Shown here in pieces: positions 52,554 to 61,541 of a stretch of DNA of 64,000 bases. Each line of letters opens with the position of its first letter. Position 1 is the first letter of the stretch. A program made the translations under genes and the position numbers. The notes beneath the pieces were generated by a model. The model did not search any database. It had not been told where the DNA came from and saw nothing but the letters and a program-made list of their open reading frames with translations. Origin of the DNA: Vibrio syngnathi (GTDB taxonomy: Bacteria; Pseudomonadota; Gammaproteobacteria; Enterobacterales; Vibrionaceae); assembly GCF_002119525.1 (NCBI RefSeq), contig NZ_CP017916.1, forward strand, positions 2,170,001 to 2,234,000. The letters are read 5' to 3'.

Positions 52554-52940
52554 ATGACTGCATTAACGATATTTTACGATGGGACATGCCCGTTATGCGC
52601 AAAAGAGATGGCAGCGCTTGCCAAGCATGATACCAAAAATCAGATTCAAACCATCGATATCTACAGTGAAGCGTTTTTAGACTACCCGCAGATAGATGCA
52701 GACGCAGCCAATACGATTTTGCATGCACTCGATGAGAATGGAAAATTACTGCTGGGTTTGGACGTGACTTACCAAGCGTGGGAGCTGGTGGGCAAAGGTT
52801 GGCTTTATGCCCCATTACGCTGGGCGATATTTAAGCCAATAGCCGACTGGTGTTATCTGCGGTTTGCCAAGAACCGATACAAAGTCTCTTTCTGGCTAAC
52901 TGGAAAATCACGCTGCAACGGAAACAGCTGCACTAAATAG
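52554..52940 (+). CDS. DCC-family thiol-disulfide oxidoreductase (DUF393)
   Basis: The 128-residue protein starts MTALTIFYDGTCPLCAKEM with the DxxCPLC motif (C12, C15) that names the DCC family, and has a thioredoxin-like fold. A membrane-facing hydrophobic part follows (about 70-110). The substrate is unknown. The ATG at 52554 places the motif correctly; an earlier start would add a basic extension. Two cysteines at the end (CNGNSC) may bind metal. Confidence 0.85.
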   Translation: MTALTIFYDGTCPLCAKEMAALAKHDTKNQIQTIDIYSEAFLDYPQIDADAANTILHALDENGKLLLGLDVTYQAWELVGKGWLYAPLRWAIFKPIADWCYLRFAKNRYKVSFWLTGKSRCNGNSCTK

Positions 52941-52974
52941 CGGCTTGAGTTAATTTTCTCTTATGACCGTTCGG

Positions 52975-53070
52975 TTAAGACATGCCACTGGCGACTTTGT
53001 AATAAACAATGCCAAACAGCGCTGCGAATACCAATACCGTGACCGCCACTTTCAACCAAATAAACTTCAT
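52975..53070 (-). CDS. Small membrane protein (31 aa)
   Basis: The minus-strand ATG frame reads MKFIWLKVAVTVLVFAALFG, then IVYYKVASGMS and TAA. AAGGA lies six bases before the ATG, a good ribosome binding site. A single helix spans residues 6-25, flanked by Lys on both sides. It is convergent with the DCC gene, 34 bases away. I recognise no name, but the codon quality and start signal make it a real small gene in my view. Confidence 0.72.
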   Translation of the reverse strand: MKFIWLKVAVTVLVFAALFGIVYYKVASGMS

Positions 53071-53208
53071 GCTTTGTCCTTACTAATTTTGTTTACTGTT
53101 CCACGAGACAATTTATTACAAAAAAACAAGTAATCACAACAAAACATTCGGTTGGGTAATGATTTATAGAACTTTGTAGTGAGTCTTGATAACTAAGTGA
53201 GAACCTTT

Positions 53209-54531
53209 ATGTCGGCAAAAGAGAGAAACCTTCCTACACATCGAATTTCGAGATTCAGTAAGTTTGCCTCGCTGGCGACAAGGGTCGCGGGTAATGTGAT
53301 AACGGAAGGCACCAAACAACTCGCACAGGGCAATAGGCCCAAAGCAAAAGACTTACTGCTAACGCCACAAAACATTGCTCGCCTGACTGACCAACTCGCA
53401 CACTTGCGCGGTGCAGCGATGAAGCTTGGCCAAATGTTGTCAATGGACGCTGGCGATGTCCTCGAACCTGAACTCGCCGACATTCTTTCTCGCCTACGCT
53501 CAGACGCCGACCCTCTGCCAACAAAGCAGCTCAACCAAGTATTAGAAAGCTCACTCGGCATCAACTGGAAAGCCGAATTCCTTTCCTTCAACTTTAAACC
53601 TATCGCAAGTGCGTCCATAGGACAAGTTCACCAAGCTTACAGTGATGCGGGAGACAAACTTGCCATCAAAGTCCAATATCCAGGTATTCGAAAAAGCATC
53701 GACAGTGATGTGGACAACGTAGGCACATTGCTTAACATCGTTGGTTTGATACCCAAGTCCGTCGATTATAAAGGCTTACTAGAAGAAGCTAAGAAACAGC
53801 TCCATGATGAAGCGGACTATACTCGCGAGGCTGACTACGCGACACGTTACCATAATGCACTGAAAGAACACGCTCACTTCGTCGTGCCTAAGATTCACCC
53901 TCAAATGTCTTCAGAATCAGTGCTCGCGATGGACTTCATTGAAGGTGTCTCGATAGAGCAAATAGAAGGTTACGATCAAGGTACTCGTGATTTTGTCATG
54001 CGCAGCCTGCTCGAACTCATGTTCAGGGAATTGTTCGATTTTAAGATGGTGCAGACCGACCCTAACTTCGCCAACTACCTTTACGTTGAAAACACGCGCC
54101 AGATTGGGCTGTTAGATTTTGGGGCAACTCGAGAGTACAGCGACCGCTTCAGTGATGGCTATCGTTTGGCCTTTACCTCTGGTGTTAATCAAGACGAATC
54201 AGGGCTCAATCAAGCACTCGAACAGATTGGGTTCTTTAGCGAAGCCATACTGCCCGAGCAGCGCCAAGCCATTCTTAACTTAGTGACTATGGCTTGTGAA
54301 CCCATGTTGGTTGACGAAGAGTACGACTTCAAAGCCAGCGGGCTCGCTCAAAGGTTACGCGAAGCCGGAACCATACTCAGCATGGAACAAGAGTATTGGC
54401 ATACGCCACCAGCAGATGCCCTGTTCCTACACCGTAAAATCGGGGGCATGTACCTGTTAGCTGCTCGCCTTGGTGCAAAGGTGAACATAAGTCGTTTGGT
54501 CGCTCCATATCTCATCAGCGATGACACTTGA
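53209..54531 (+). CDS. ABC1/UbiB/AarF-family atypical kinase
   Basis: The 440-residue protein has the ABC1 family marks: MKLGQMLSMD (the KxGQ motif, about 69-78), the A-rich nucleotide loop ASASIGQVH (about 128-136), the Lys-containing AIKVQYPGI and a DFGA metal motif in LLDFGATREY. The QTDPNFANYLY loop replaces the usual HRD-type catalytic loop. UbiB supports ubiquinone synthesis, but this form lacks the C-terminal membrane helices of UbiB, so it is a paralogue of the ADCK type. The ATG at 53209 has AAGTGAG upstream. Confidence 0.9.
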   Translation: MSAKERNLPTHRISRFSKFASLATRVAGNVITEGTKQLAQGNRPKAKDLLLTPQNIARLTDQLAHLRGAAMKLGQMLSMDAGDVLEPELADILSRLRSDADPLPTKQLNQVLESSLGINWKAEFLSFNFKPIASASIGQVHQAYSDAGDKLAIKVQYPGIRKSIDSDVDNVGTLLNIVGLIPKSVDYKGLLEEAKKQLHDEADYTREADYATRYHNALKEHAHFVVPKIHPQMSSESVLAMDFIEGVSIEQIEGYDQGTRDFVMRSLLELMFRELFDFKMVQTDPNFANYLYVENTRQIGLLDFGATREYSDRFSDGYRLAFTSGVNQDESGLNQALEQIGFFSEAILPEQRQAILNLVTMACEPMLVDEEYDFKASGLAQRLREAGTILSMEQEYWHTPPADALFLHRKIGGMYLLAARLGAKVNISRLVAPYLISDDT

Positions 54532-54628
54532 TTAGTTCATAAATAGTGATGATTAGTGATTAGCAGAGTGATCATTTCGAGCTGCGCAAGAGTACTAACA
54601 GTTACGCCAACTAAAATGAGCCAAACCT

Positions 54629-55174
54629 ATGAAACCTTCGCTGCTTTGCTCCACCGCCCTGATTGCGAGCCTAACGACTTCTATCGCTGTTGCATCAAGT
54701 TGCCCTGAGATACTCAACGGCAAACAACGTTTATTAAACTCCAACGAAGAGATAGACCTGTGTGAAGAGTTCCAAGGTAAAACCCTTTTGGTTGTGAACA
54801 CAGCCAGCCAATGTGGCTTCACACCACAGTTTAAACAGCTAGAGCAATTGCATCAGACTTATAAAGACCAAGGCTTCACGGTTGTCGGCTTTCCAAGCAA
54901 TGATTTTCGCCAAGACCGAGGAAGCGAAGAGAAGTCAGCCAAAATTTGCTATCTCGACTACGGTGTTACCTTTCCGATGATGGCTAGAGCATCCCTATCT
55001 GGTAGTAGCGCTAACCCTGTGTTTGCCGAAATCCAACAACAAGCAGGCGTCACACCCAAATGGAACTTCTACAAATTCCTAATCAGCAAAAAAGGTAAAG
55101 TGGTGGCAACCTTCCCTAGCTCGACATCACCTGTAAGTGCGACACTCAAAAATGCGATTGAGCAGCAGCTATGA
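54629..55174 (+). CDS. Periplasmic glutathione peroxidase-like protein
   Basis: The 181-residue thiol peroxidase has a Sec signal peptide (about 1-23, ending AVA) and the GPx domain with NTASQCGFTPQ (peroxidatic C62), GFPSNDF in place of the common FPCNQF, and WNFYKFLISKKG with the Trp/Asn of the active site. The loss of the second Cys in that motif may change the resolving step. It reduces peroxides, probably with thioredoxin-like donors in the periplasm. The stop overlaps the next ATG. Confidence 0.88.
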   Translation: MKPSLLCSTALIASLTTSIAVASSCPEILNGKQRLLNSNEEIDLCEEFQGKTLLVVNTASQCGFTPQFKQLEQLHQTYKDQGFTVVGFPSNDFRQDRGSEEKSAKICYLDYGVTFPMMARASLSGSSANPVFAEIQQQAGVTPKWNFYKFLISKKGKVVATFPSSTSPVSATLKNAIEQQL

Positions 55175-55638
55175 GGTCTGATTATTTAGCGCCAACTCAA
55201 ACCCGCAATACCATGGCCAAGCTCGGTTACATGGGGCTAATCCCGTTTCTATTTGGCCTACTGCTGTCTCTAACCGACAGTCAATTCTTGGGCCTGAGTG
55301 GCGAGACACTCTTCATCACCTACAGCGTGGTCATATTGAGTTTTTTGTCGGGTATTTTGTGGGGAAATGGCATCGAAAATTTCGAAAGCCAATCAAGCAA
55401 TAAGGCTCTGATTCTAAGCAACGTGATTGTGTTAGCCGCATGGTTAGCGGTGCTAATTGGGGAACAAAAAGAGTTTCTCACTACTCTGACTCTTATCATC
55501 GGCTATATTGCGGTTTGGCGAGCGGAAAGGTCGGTGAGAGAAGAAAACCAAAGCGAAGGCCCGGATGGCTACTTTGACATGAGAACTCGGCTCACCTCCA
55601 GTGTCGTATTAATGCACGGTATCGTGATGTTGACCTAG
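55171..55638 (+). CDS. DUF3429 membrane protein
   Basis: The 155-residue protein has four or five membrane helices (about 18-35, 48-68, 82-98, 102-118, with a last hydrophobic tail) and the family feature GILWGNGIE. It starts within the stop of the peroxidase gene (ATGA overlap), so it is translationally coupled to it. DUF3429 proteins have no assigned function; the pairing suggests an inner-membrane partner for a redox protein. Confidence 0.82.
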   Translation: MRSDYLAPTQTRNTMAKLGYMGLIPFLFGLLLSLTDSQFLGLSGETLFITYSVVILSFLSGILWGNGIENFESQSSNKALILSNVIVLAAWLAVLIGEQKEFLTTLTLIIGYIAVWRAERSVREENQSEGPDGYFDMRTRLTSSVVLMHGIVMLT

Positions 55639-55895
55639 GCGTGCGTACACCCATATTTAAATCGACATCAAGAGGTGGGCTCTAGATAGGCACTCTCTTC
55701 TTTAATGGCACCAAACCCAGCGACAAATACAACTCACAAACCACTTAATTCCTACTGCCGGCTCACCAGTAAATTCGCACCAGACATGGCAAGAAACACA
55801 GAACATGCTTTATTGAAGCGCTTGGCCATCTGAGGTCAATTAATACAGAAAACTCTGTATTTAATCGCTTCACATGCCGCCATTTTAATTAATCA

Positions 55896-56228
55896 TTACT
55901 CGACAATATAATGCTCTTCGTCTGGTTCAGACAAATTATCTGCAATTCCAATTTCACCCACGATATATATCGCACTCGCCAGCGTTTCTATTGTTTTATT
56001 CGGTTCTCGATCAGGCACTTCGCCCACTTCAGGAACGGGCTGCGATTGGGAAATTGAATTACAAACAACACTTTCACAAACGACATTGTTTTGTTCCTGT
56101 AGAGAAACCTCTGGCGGCTTGAAATCCGTTGAATTGAAGTCGGGAGTATCAAGGTTCTCAATTAAAAACTCAGAATCGCTGTATGAGGCAGCAGAAAACA
56201 AAGAGAGAAGCAGCATCCACTTGTTCAT
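55896..56228 (-). CDS. Exported hypothetical protein (110 aa)
   Basis: The product starts MNKWMLLLSLFSAASYSDSE with a signal peptide; GGAAAG lies six bases before this ATG. The mature part is acidic, Pro-rich and low in hydrophobic content, with two near cysteines (VVCESVVCNS) that could form a disulfide. I recognise no family. The 250 bases between it and the DUF3429 gene show nothing clear. Confidence 0.6.
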   Translation of the reverse strand: MNKWMLLLSLFSAASYSDSEFLIENLDTPDFNSTDFKPPEVSLQEQNNVVCESVVCNSISQSQPVPEVGEVPDREPNKTIETLASAIYIVGEIGIADNLSEPDEEHYIVE

Positions 56229-56416
56229 ATATCTTTCCATATTTAGTATTCATTGAATCTATAAATACTAACTAATCAAAAAGATTATGAACAGTGTTTT
56301 TAATCAACTTTAAAGCTATTTATCGAAGTATTTTCAGAAGTGCTGTTGATATAGCTCACCAAGGGCGAAGTGAAACTGTCACTTTTATAGCGTTTACACT
56401 TTTGAGTATGCCTATT

Positions 56417-57853
56417 TCAACTAACATGTGAGTGCTTACTACTTTGGAACTTCGCAAGTAGTGTTGGAGGCACGGGGATTACGGCGCACTTAACAAAGGC
56501 TAATAGCGTCACGATTCCGATAACACTTCCTAAAATGAAGTCATGAACATTAACCAATAGTGCCCCCATTAACCTATCGCTCACAATCGCAATAACGCCA
56601 ATGACAACAGCGGTTATCCATTGAGTGTGTGCGTAAGGAAGATGTACCATTGTTTGGCTAACAAAATACAAAAGACCCAAGCGCAAGGTATAGGTCGCAC
56701 CCAACACCATAACCACTCCCCATAATCCGTAGATTGGAGTAGCAATAACATACCCAATCACCGCCAATAGAGCGCAACCACTTTGTATCCACATTTGTGC
56801 TTGACTGGAATCGCCACTAAAGCAACCAAGATTCAAATAATCACCTGCATTCTTAATAACTCCGATGGCGAGCAACGCGACGACTATGGTGCCTGCATAT
56901 TGGTAACTCGCGGGTAAAATCAACGAGATGAAACCGGGAACAGTCAGGATCATTAACGTTCCCAGAATAATTGCTAAGTTTACCCCCAACAAAGCTCTAT
57001 TGGCACACGTTTTCTTTCCGTTCGGCTGCTGCAAGATAGCGATTCGATTTGGAAACCACCACAACGCATATGGCTGAAGTAACAGACCAAGAATCAGCGC
57101 AAACTTACCACTCACAGCATAGATAGCGAGATCTTCCACCCCAACCAAGCTAGCCATAAACCAACGGTCTAACCCGTTAATCATGTATACCGACGCGGCA
57201 CCGACCAGAACAGGTAACCCAAATTTCAAGATCTTGATTGAGTCTTTCAGGTAACCAAATGAACCCATTTCTTGCCATTGATAACGTAATAAGCACGCCA
57301 TCAACAATATACTGGAAATGGCCGATGAAATAAGAACGCCATCGATACCGTAGCCCGCTTCGAGCAACACAAAGGTCATGATGGCTTGAACGCTCGCTTT
57401 CATCACATTGAGCATGCAGAAGCGCTTCGCCAACGCGTTCATGCGCATTAACGTCAGCGGAATAGAAATCGCGCCGTCTAACATAGTGGGAATGAGTAAC
57501 AACAGGATTTGATAAGCTTGAAACTCTATCGGCAGTGAAAGAATGAGTAACGGCATACTCAACGCGATTAGCAGCCCCCCAAGCACACACACTAATACAC
57601 TGAGCGTGAAGCAGTTCGATACCAACTGCTTTTTATCCTGCCCTTGCGCCGTACCGACATATCGATACATGGCATCAACAATACCAAAGCTAAACAGAAT
57701 GGTTCCGATATCGGCCAATAAAATCATGGCTTCTAGTGACCCATATTCAGCCAACGTCATTTTGTGCGTGATATAGGGAATCATCACCAAAGAGATCCCT
57801 TTCATCATAACAATGCCAATGGCGTAATAAGCCGACTGTTTCAATGAGTCCAT
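56417..57853 (-). CDS. Polysaccharide (Wzx-like) flippase, MOP superfamily
   Basis: The 478-residue protein has about 12-14 membrane helices and starts like O-antigen flippases (SAYYAIGIVMMKGISLVMIPYITHKMTLAEYGSLEAMI). Such proteins move lipid-linked oligosaccharides across the inner membrane. It lies 15 bases after the GT2 gene and is translated with it. No polymerase or priming transferase is in view, so the module is partial or works with genes elsewhere. Confidence 0.88.
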   Translation of the reverse strand: MDSLKQSAYYAIGIVMMKGISLVMIPYITHKMTLAEYGSLEAMILLADIGTILFSFGIVDAMYRYVGTAQGQDKKQLVSNCFTLSVLVCVLGGLLIALSMPLLILSLPIEFQAYQILLLLIPTMLDGAISIPLTLMRMNALAKRFCMLNVMKASVQAIMTFVLLEAGYGIDGVLISSAISSILLMACLLRYQWQEMGSFGYLKDSIKILKFGLPVLVGAASVYMINGLDRWFMASLVGVEDLAIYAVSGKFALILGLLLQPYALWWFPNRIAILQQPNGKKTCANRALLGVNLAIILGTLMILTVPGFISLILPASYQYAGTIVVALLAIGVIKNAGDYLNLGCFSGDSSQAQMWIQSGCALLAVIGYVIATPIYGLWGVVMVLGATYTLRLGLLYFVSQTMVHLPYAHTQWITAVVIGVIAIVSDRLMGALLVNVHDFILGSVIGIVTLLAFVKCAVIPVPPTLLAKFQSSKHSHVS

Positions 57854-57868
57854 AAAGTCACCAATCCT

Positions 57869-58795
57869 TTACCATGCCGGCGTTAGGAAACTCTTACAGT
57901 CTCCTATTAGGTGTCGTAACGTTCGCTTATGCGGAGCCATAACCAAAGATCGAAAACTGTAAGCAACGGCCTGTCTATTTTGCTGTAACCCTCGATAATA
58001 GTCTGCGTAGCCTTCTAGTATTCTCGCTTTTGCTATTTTAAAACTCGACGCTGGCAGGTTCCATCGTTGACTGTCATTTTGGTAACGTTGAAGAATGGAT
58101 TCTATGGATTGCAAATTCCTCAATTTGAGGCTTTCAGTTTGAGTCACTGAGGTCGCTCTCATCAAGTAACCGACCTGTACCGAGTTCAACACGCCAATCT
58201 GATGGTTTTCACTCATTCGTAACCACAATTCCCAATCTTCCCCGTACTTGATATCAGCGTTAAAACTGTCTGTTTTGGAAAACACATCGGCTTTCACCAT
58301 CACCGTCGATGTACCAATAACATTGTTTTCAATAATGAATTCTAAAGGGCTCTCAATGTTGATGAACAACTCATCTTTGTCTTGAAATTGCGACCAGTAA
58401 CTAAAGCAATCGACAATCGATTGGTACTCTTCGGTGAGATGTTCGTAGTTGGTAAAACTCATTGCGAGATCTGGGTATCTTTGGTGAAATTCGAGCTGGC
58501 GTTCGAGTTTTTCGGGATACCAGAAGTCATCCGCATCTAAAAAAGCAATATATTCACCTGTTGCTTTCTCTATTCCAAGGTTTCTCGCTTGAGGTGCACC
58601 CACACCCAGAGTTGATAATTTAATGATGCGCTCATCATGTATCGAAGCGAGATAAATCGACGTTCCATCATTACTGTTATCGTCAATAATGATTAATTCA
58701 ATGTCTTGATGAGACTGCTTAAGGACACTACCAATCGCCTTAGGCAAGTAATCCAAACAGTTGTAAGTAGGAATAATGACGCTGACTTTAGCCAT
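57869..58795 (-). CDS. Family 2 glycosyltransferase
   Basis: The 308-residue GT-A enzyme begins KVSVIIPTYNCLDYLPKAIGSVLKQ, with DDNSNDGT, the acceptor-side ATGEYIAFLDADDFW (DxD-like metal motif) and KYGEDWELWLRMSE as the catalytic-base region. It transfers a sugar from a nucleotide donor at the cytoplasmic face. Together with the flippase next to it, it forms a small surface-polysaccharide operon. Confidence 0.92.
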   Translation of the reverse strand: MAKVSVIIPTYNCLDYLPKAIGSVLKQSHQDIELIIIDDNSNDGTSIYLASIHDERIIKLSTLGVGAPQARNLGIEKATGEYIAFLDADDFWYPEKLERQLEFHQRYPDLAMSFTNYEHLTEEYQSIVDCFSYWSQFQDKDELFINIESPLEFIIENNVIGTSTVMVKADVFSKTDSFNADIKYGEDWELWLRMSENHQIGVLNSVQVGYLMRATSVTQTESLKLRNLQSIESILQRYQNDSQRWNLPASSFKIAKARILEGYADYYRGLQQNRQAVAYSFRSLVMAPHKRTLRHLIGDCKSFLTPAW

Positions 58796-59082
58796 AACAT
58801 TTATCTCGCAAATTAAAAATCATAGAGGTACTTACGCAGTTTCTGTGCCAACAGCCAAGCCCTATAAAATACAGGCATCTACATTCATATTCTCAAAATG
58901 ACAGAGACTCTCCTCTCACATAGAGAATGGATATTCCAATTTGACTGCCATTTTGAGAAAGCGAGAGAAACAAAACAACAATATCGATGCGATTGAGCGG
59001 GAGCACCCATTCTATATAGGTTTTTTGCTTTGGTTCGTATTTTGCAGTGTTGAATGTAATTGGTTGGCGAGAGGACAAGAAA

Positions 59083-60228
59083 ATGAAAAAAGTAGCATTT
59101 GTGGCACCCACCTATCCGGTACTCAGTGAAACCTTTATCCAGACAGAGGTCGATTCCGTTAAAGCTTGTGGGCATGAAGTATGTGTCATGGCTTTCGAGG
59201 TTGAAGAGAGCGATAAAGCCTTTGACTATGACATTATTAAAATCGGCAAGGATATTCGGGCGGGTAAGATAACCAGTATCAACTGGCTAGGCTTTGTTAA
59301 AGCACTTTCGTTTGTTTCCAAGCAAAGCAGCATGCCGAAGAAATCACTGTTTGCCTATGGATTCAAACTGGCTCTGCAACTCGCCGAAAAAGACGTGAAT
59401 CATGTTCATGCTCATTTTTGCCAACACACAGCGGCTCACGCTATCGTTGCTGCAAAGCTTTTAAACATTACCTGTTCGTTCGTCGCGCACGGTCACGATG
59501 TCTATGAATTCGCTTATGATATTGAACACAAGATATCTTCAAGCGACTTTGTTGTCGCTGTATGTGGGGACATGTTGCGAGACTTCAACGCCCTTGCAAA
59601 AGGCAACGTGAAACTGCTCCATTGCGGAGTGAATACTGAACAGTTCCCCATGCAACCTAAAGTCGAAGAGAAGCAGCTCCGTCTCGTTTTTCTTGGTCGT
59701 CTCGTCGAGCAAAAAGGAATTCATCATTTGATTGAAGCACTTGCGCCTATTGCCGAGCCACTCAACATTCATTTGGATATTGTCGGCACAGGAGATCTGG
59801 AAGATCAGCTAATCGAACAAGTGCAGCAGCAAAATTTGACTACAAACGTCACCTTTTTAGGGGCCAAACCTCATGAATGGGTAAAACAACACCTCTCTCA
59901 TTACGACAGTTTAGTGGCGCCCTTTTGTTTTTCTCAAACGGGATGTGTCGATACCGGACCGTTGGTTTTAAAAGAAGCAATGGCGGTGGGAACGCCGGTG
60001 ATTACCACCAACATCATGGGCTGCAAGGAGATCGTTACTCCAGACACGGGTTATCTGGTCAATGAAAAAAACGTTGAAGAGCTTAGATACGCGATTGAAA
60101 GCTTTGCTCAGCTAAGCAGCAATGCAAAAGCAAGTATGGGATATAAAGCAAGGGCAAGAGTCGAACAGAGTTTCAACTCAATTAAACAGGCTCAGCAATT
60201 GTCGCGCTGGATAGAAAACCCTGCTTAA
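59083..60228 (+). CDS. Family 4 glycosyltransferase
   Basis: The 381-residue GT-B enzyme starts MKKVAFVAPTYPVLSETFIQ (GAGGA lies nine bases upstream) and shows HAHFCQHTAAHAIVAAKLL, FLGRLVEQKGIHHLIEAL and the E-x7-E region VLKEAMAVGTPVITTNIMGCKEIV that binds the nucleotide sugar. Its closest architecture is the colanic-acid WcaL-type transferase. It is divergent from the GT2-flippase pair across about 290 bp, which contain only AT-rich DNA. It probably works in the same pathway. Confidence 0.92.
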   Translation: MKKVAFVAPTYPVLSETFIQTEVDSVKACGHEVCVMAFEVEESDKAFDYDIIKIGKDIRAGKITSINWLGFVKALSFVSKQSSMPKKSLFAYGFKLALQLAEKDVNHVHAHFCQHTAAHAIVAAKLLNITCSFVAHGHDVYEFAYDIEHKISSSDFVVAVCGDMLRDFNALAKGNVKLLHCGVNTEQFPMQPKVEEKQLRLVFLGRLVEQKGIHHLIEALAPIAEPLNIHLDIVGTGDLEDQLIEQVQQQNLTTNVTFLGAKPHEWVKQHLSHYDSLVAPFCFSQTGCVDTGPLVLKEAMAVGTPVITTNIMGCKEIVTPDTGYLVNEKNVEELRYAIESFAQLSSNAKASMGYKARARVEQSFNSIKQAQQLSRWIENPA

Positions 60229-60254
60229 CAAATCACGACGGGGCGTCTTACTTT

Positions 60255-60296
60255 ACTATCACTATCACTATCACTATCACTATCACTATCACTATC
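60255..60296. repeat. Hexamer microsatellite ACTATC x7
   Basis: Seven perfect head-to-tail copies of ACTATC lie between the GT4 stop codon and the terminator. They could vary in copy number by slippage. Confidence 0.95.
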
Positions 60297-60303
60297 ACCA
60301 ACA

Positions 60304-60337
60304 AAAAAGCCTTAGTCTTCGATCACTAAGGCTTTTT
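60304..60337. terminator. Bidirectional rho-independent terminator
   Basis: The perfect 13-bp stem AAAAAGCCTTAGT / ACTAAGGCTTTTT serves the convergent GT4 and RNase H genes. Confidence 0.92.
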
Positions 60338-60348
60338 CAAATTTTAAA

Positions 60349-61134
60349 TTAGCCGGCACGTAAAGCGAGTATTTCTGAAATATCGCTGATTTCACTATAT
60401 CGACTTAAGTCTTGTTCTTTAGAAGCAATAGCCACAATCGACATTCTATCGGCCAATTCGTTACCTTCAATACCAACGTGACCATTCACATGATAGATGG
60501 TGATTTTTGAAGCAAGCTCTTTGTAGAGAGCATACGCAGGTTTAATAATATCGAGGTTCTTGATTTCGCCACCCGACTTGGTCCAACCCTTTTTCTCCCA
60601 ACCCGTTGCCCACTTAGTAATACAATCAATTGAGTATTTTGAGTCGCTATAAATTGCCACAGACTGACCCGCATTCAATTTCTCTTTCGCGAGCATAAAC
60701 GCTTGCTTAAGCCCGTGTAATTCGGCGGTATTGTTAGTACCCATTGGCTGATACAAGCCATACCACAATTCTGCTAACTGGTTATTTTGGTAAACGGCTA
60801 AACCCGTCCCTGCTTCACCTGGGTTTGGCTCACAACCGCCATCAGTAAAGATCTTGATATCAAAAGACATATCAGTGATTTGCTGCTGAGTAAGAGGCGG
60901 GACTTTCGCTTTCGCCGCCTTACCGGCAGAGCTTGGCTTCGCAAAAGCAGACTTTGAGCCGGGTTTAGGCGCTGAAGAAGATTTACCGCCAAAAGCAGAT
61001 TCAGCCTCGCCTAGTGTTGGGAACGATTTATATCTCGCACCAGCAAAACCATCAACTTGCGCTTTACACTCATTCCAAGTAGTAAAAATACCCGGCGTGC
61101 GACCTTTCCAAACCACATAATATTTCTTAGCCAA
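60349..61134 (-). CDS. Ribonuclease HI with N-terminal hybrid-binding (viroplasmin-like) domain
   Basis: The 261-residue protein has an N-terminal HBD (1-48, KKYYVVWKGRTPGIF and YKSFPTLGEAESAF). A Ser/Lys/Ala-rich linker (50-85) joins it to a full RNase H domain with D98 (TDGG), E138 (TAELHG), D164 (SDSKY) and D229 (NELADR). It cuts the RNA of RNA-DNA hybrids. This eukaryote-like build is known in some bacteria and differs from the short rnhA, which presumably exists elsewhere. Confidence 0.92.
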   Translation of the reverse strand: MAKKYYVVWKGRTPGIFTTWNECKAQVDGFAGARYKSFPTLGEAESAFGGKSSSAPKPGSKSAFAKPSSAGKAAKAKVPPLTQQQITDMSFDIKIFTDGGCEPNPGEAGTGLAVYQNNQLAELWYGLYQPMGTNNTAELHGLKQAFMLAKEKLNAGQSVAIYSDSKYSIDCITKWATGWEKKGWTKSGGEIKNLDIIKPAYALYKELASKITIYHVNGHVGIEGNELADRMSIVAIASKEQDLSRYSEISDISEILALRAG

Positions 61135-61206
61135 ACTAACTCCTTACCTAAACACACAAACAGTGAATCCGTACATTAGATGCCACCACGCTATACGTTG
61201 CAAGGT

Positions 61207-61539
61207 CTATCCGTTAAATAGGTAATCAACCGCGACAAGGTTATAGAACAAAAACACGCCCATACTGACGCCAATAGTAAGTAGCACATTGCCTGTTTTC
61301 CAAATCAGCAAGCCAGTCACCAGCGCGCCTATCAAATATGGATTTTCAAAGCTTGGCCAAAATGTTTGTTCTGGTGAAAATACAATCGGCCCCCAAATTG
61401 CGGTAAGCACCGCTGGGCTTGAATATCTTAGTAGACGCCTCGCTGTACTATTGAGTCGAAGAGGAACTGTAGGCTCTAGAAACACATACCGACTAAAGAA
61501 AACAATCGCAGTCATGAGTAATATCGTTAACCAAATCAT
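61207..61539 (-). CDS. azlD: AzlD-family branched-chain amino-acid export subunit
   Basis: The 110-residue protein has three or four membrane helices, with the AzlD pattern of FFSRYVFLE near the N-terminus and LLRYSSPAVLTAIWGPIVF. It forms the exporter together with AzlC, whose gene ends two bases upstream. Such pairs export branched-chain or other amino acids, or azaleucine. Confidence 0.9.
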   Translation of the reverse strand: MIWLTILLMTAIVFFSRYVFLEPTVPLRLNSTARRLLRYSSPAVLTAIWGPIVFSPEQTFWPSFENPYLIGALVTGLLIWKTGNVLLTIGVSMGVFLFYNLVAVDYLFNG

Positions 61540-61541
61540 CT

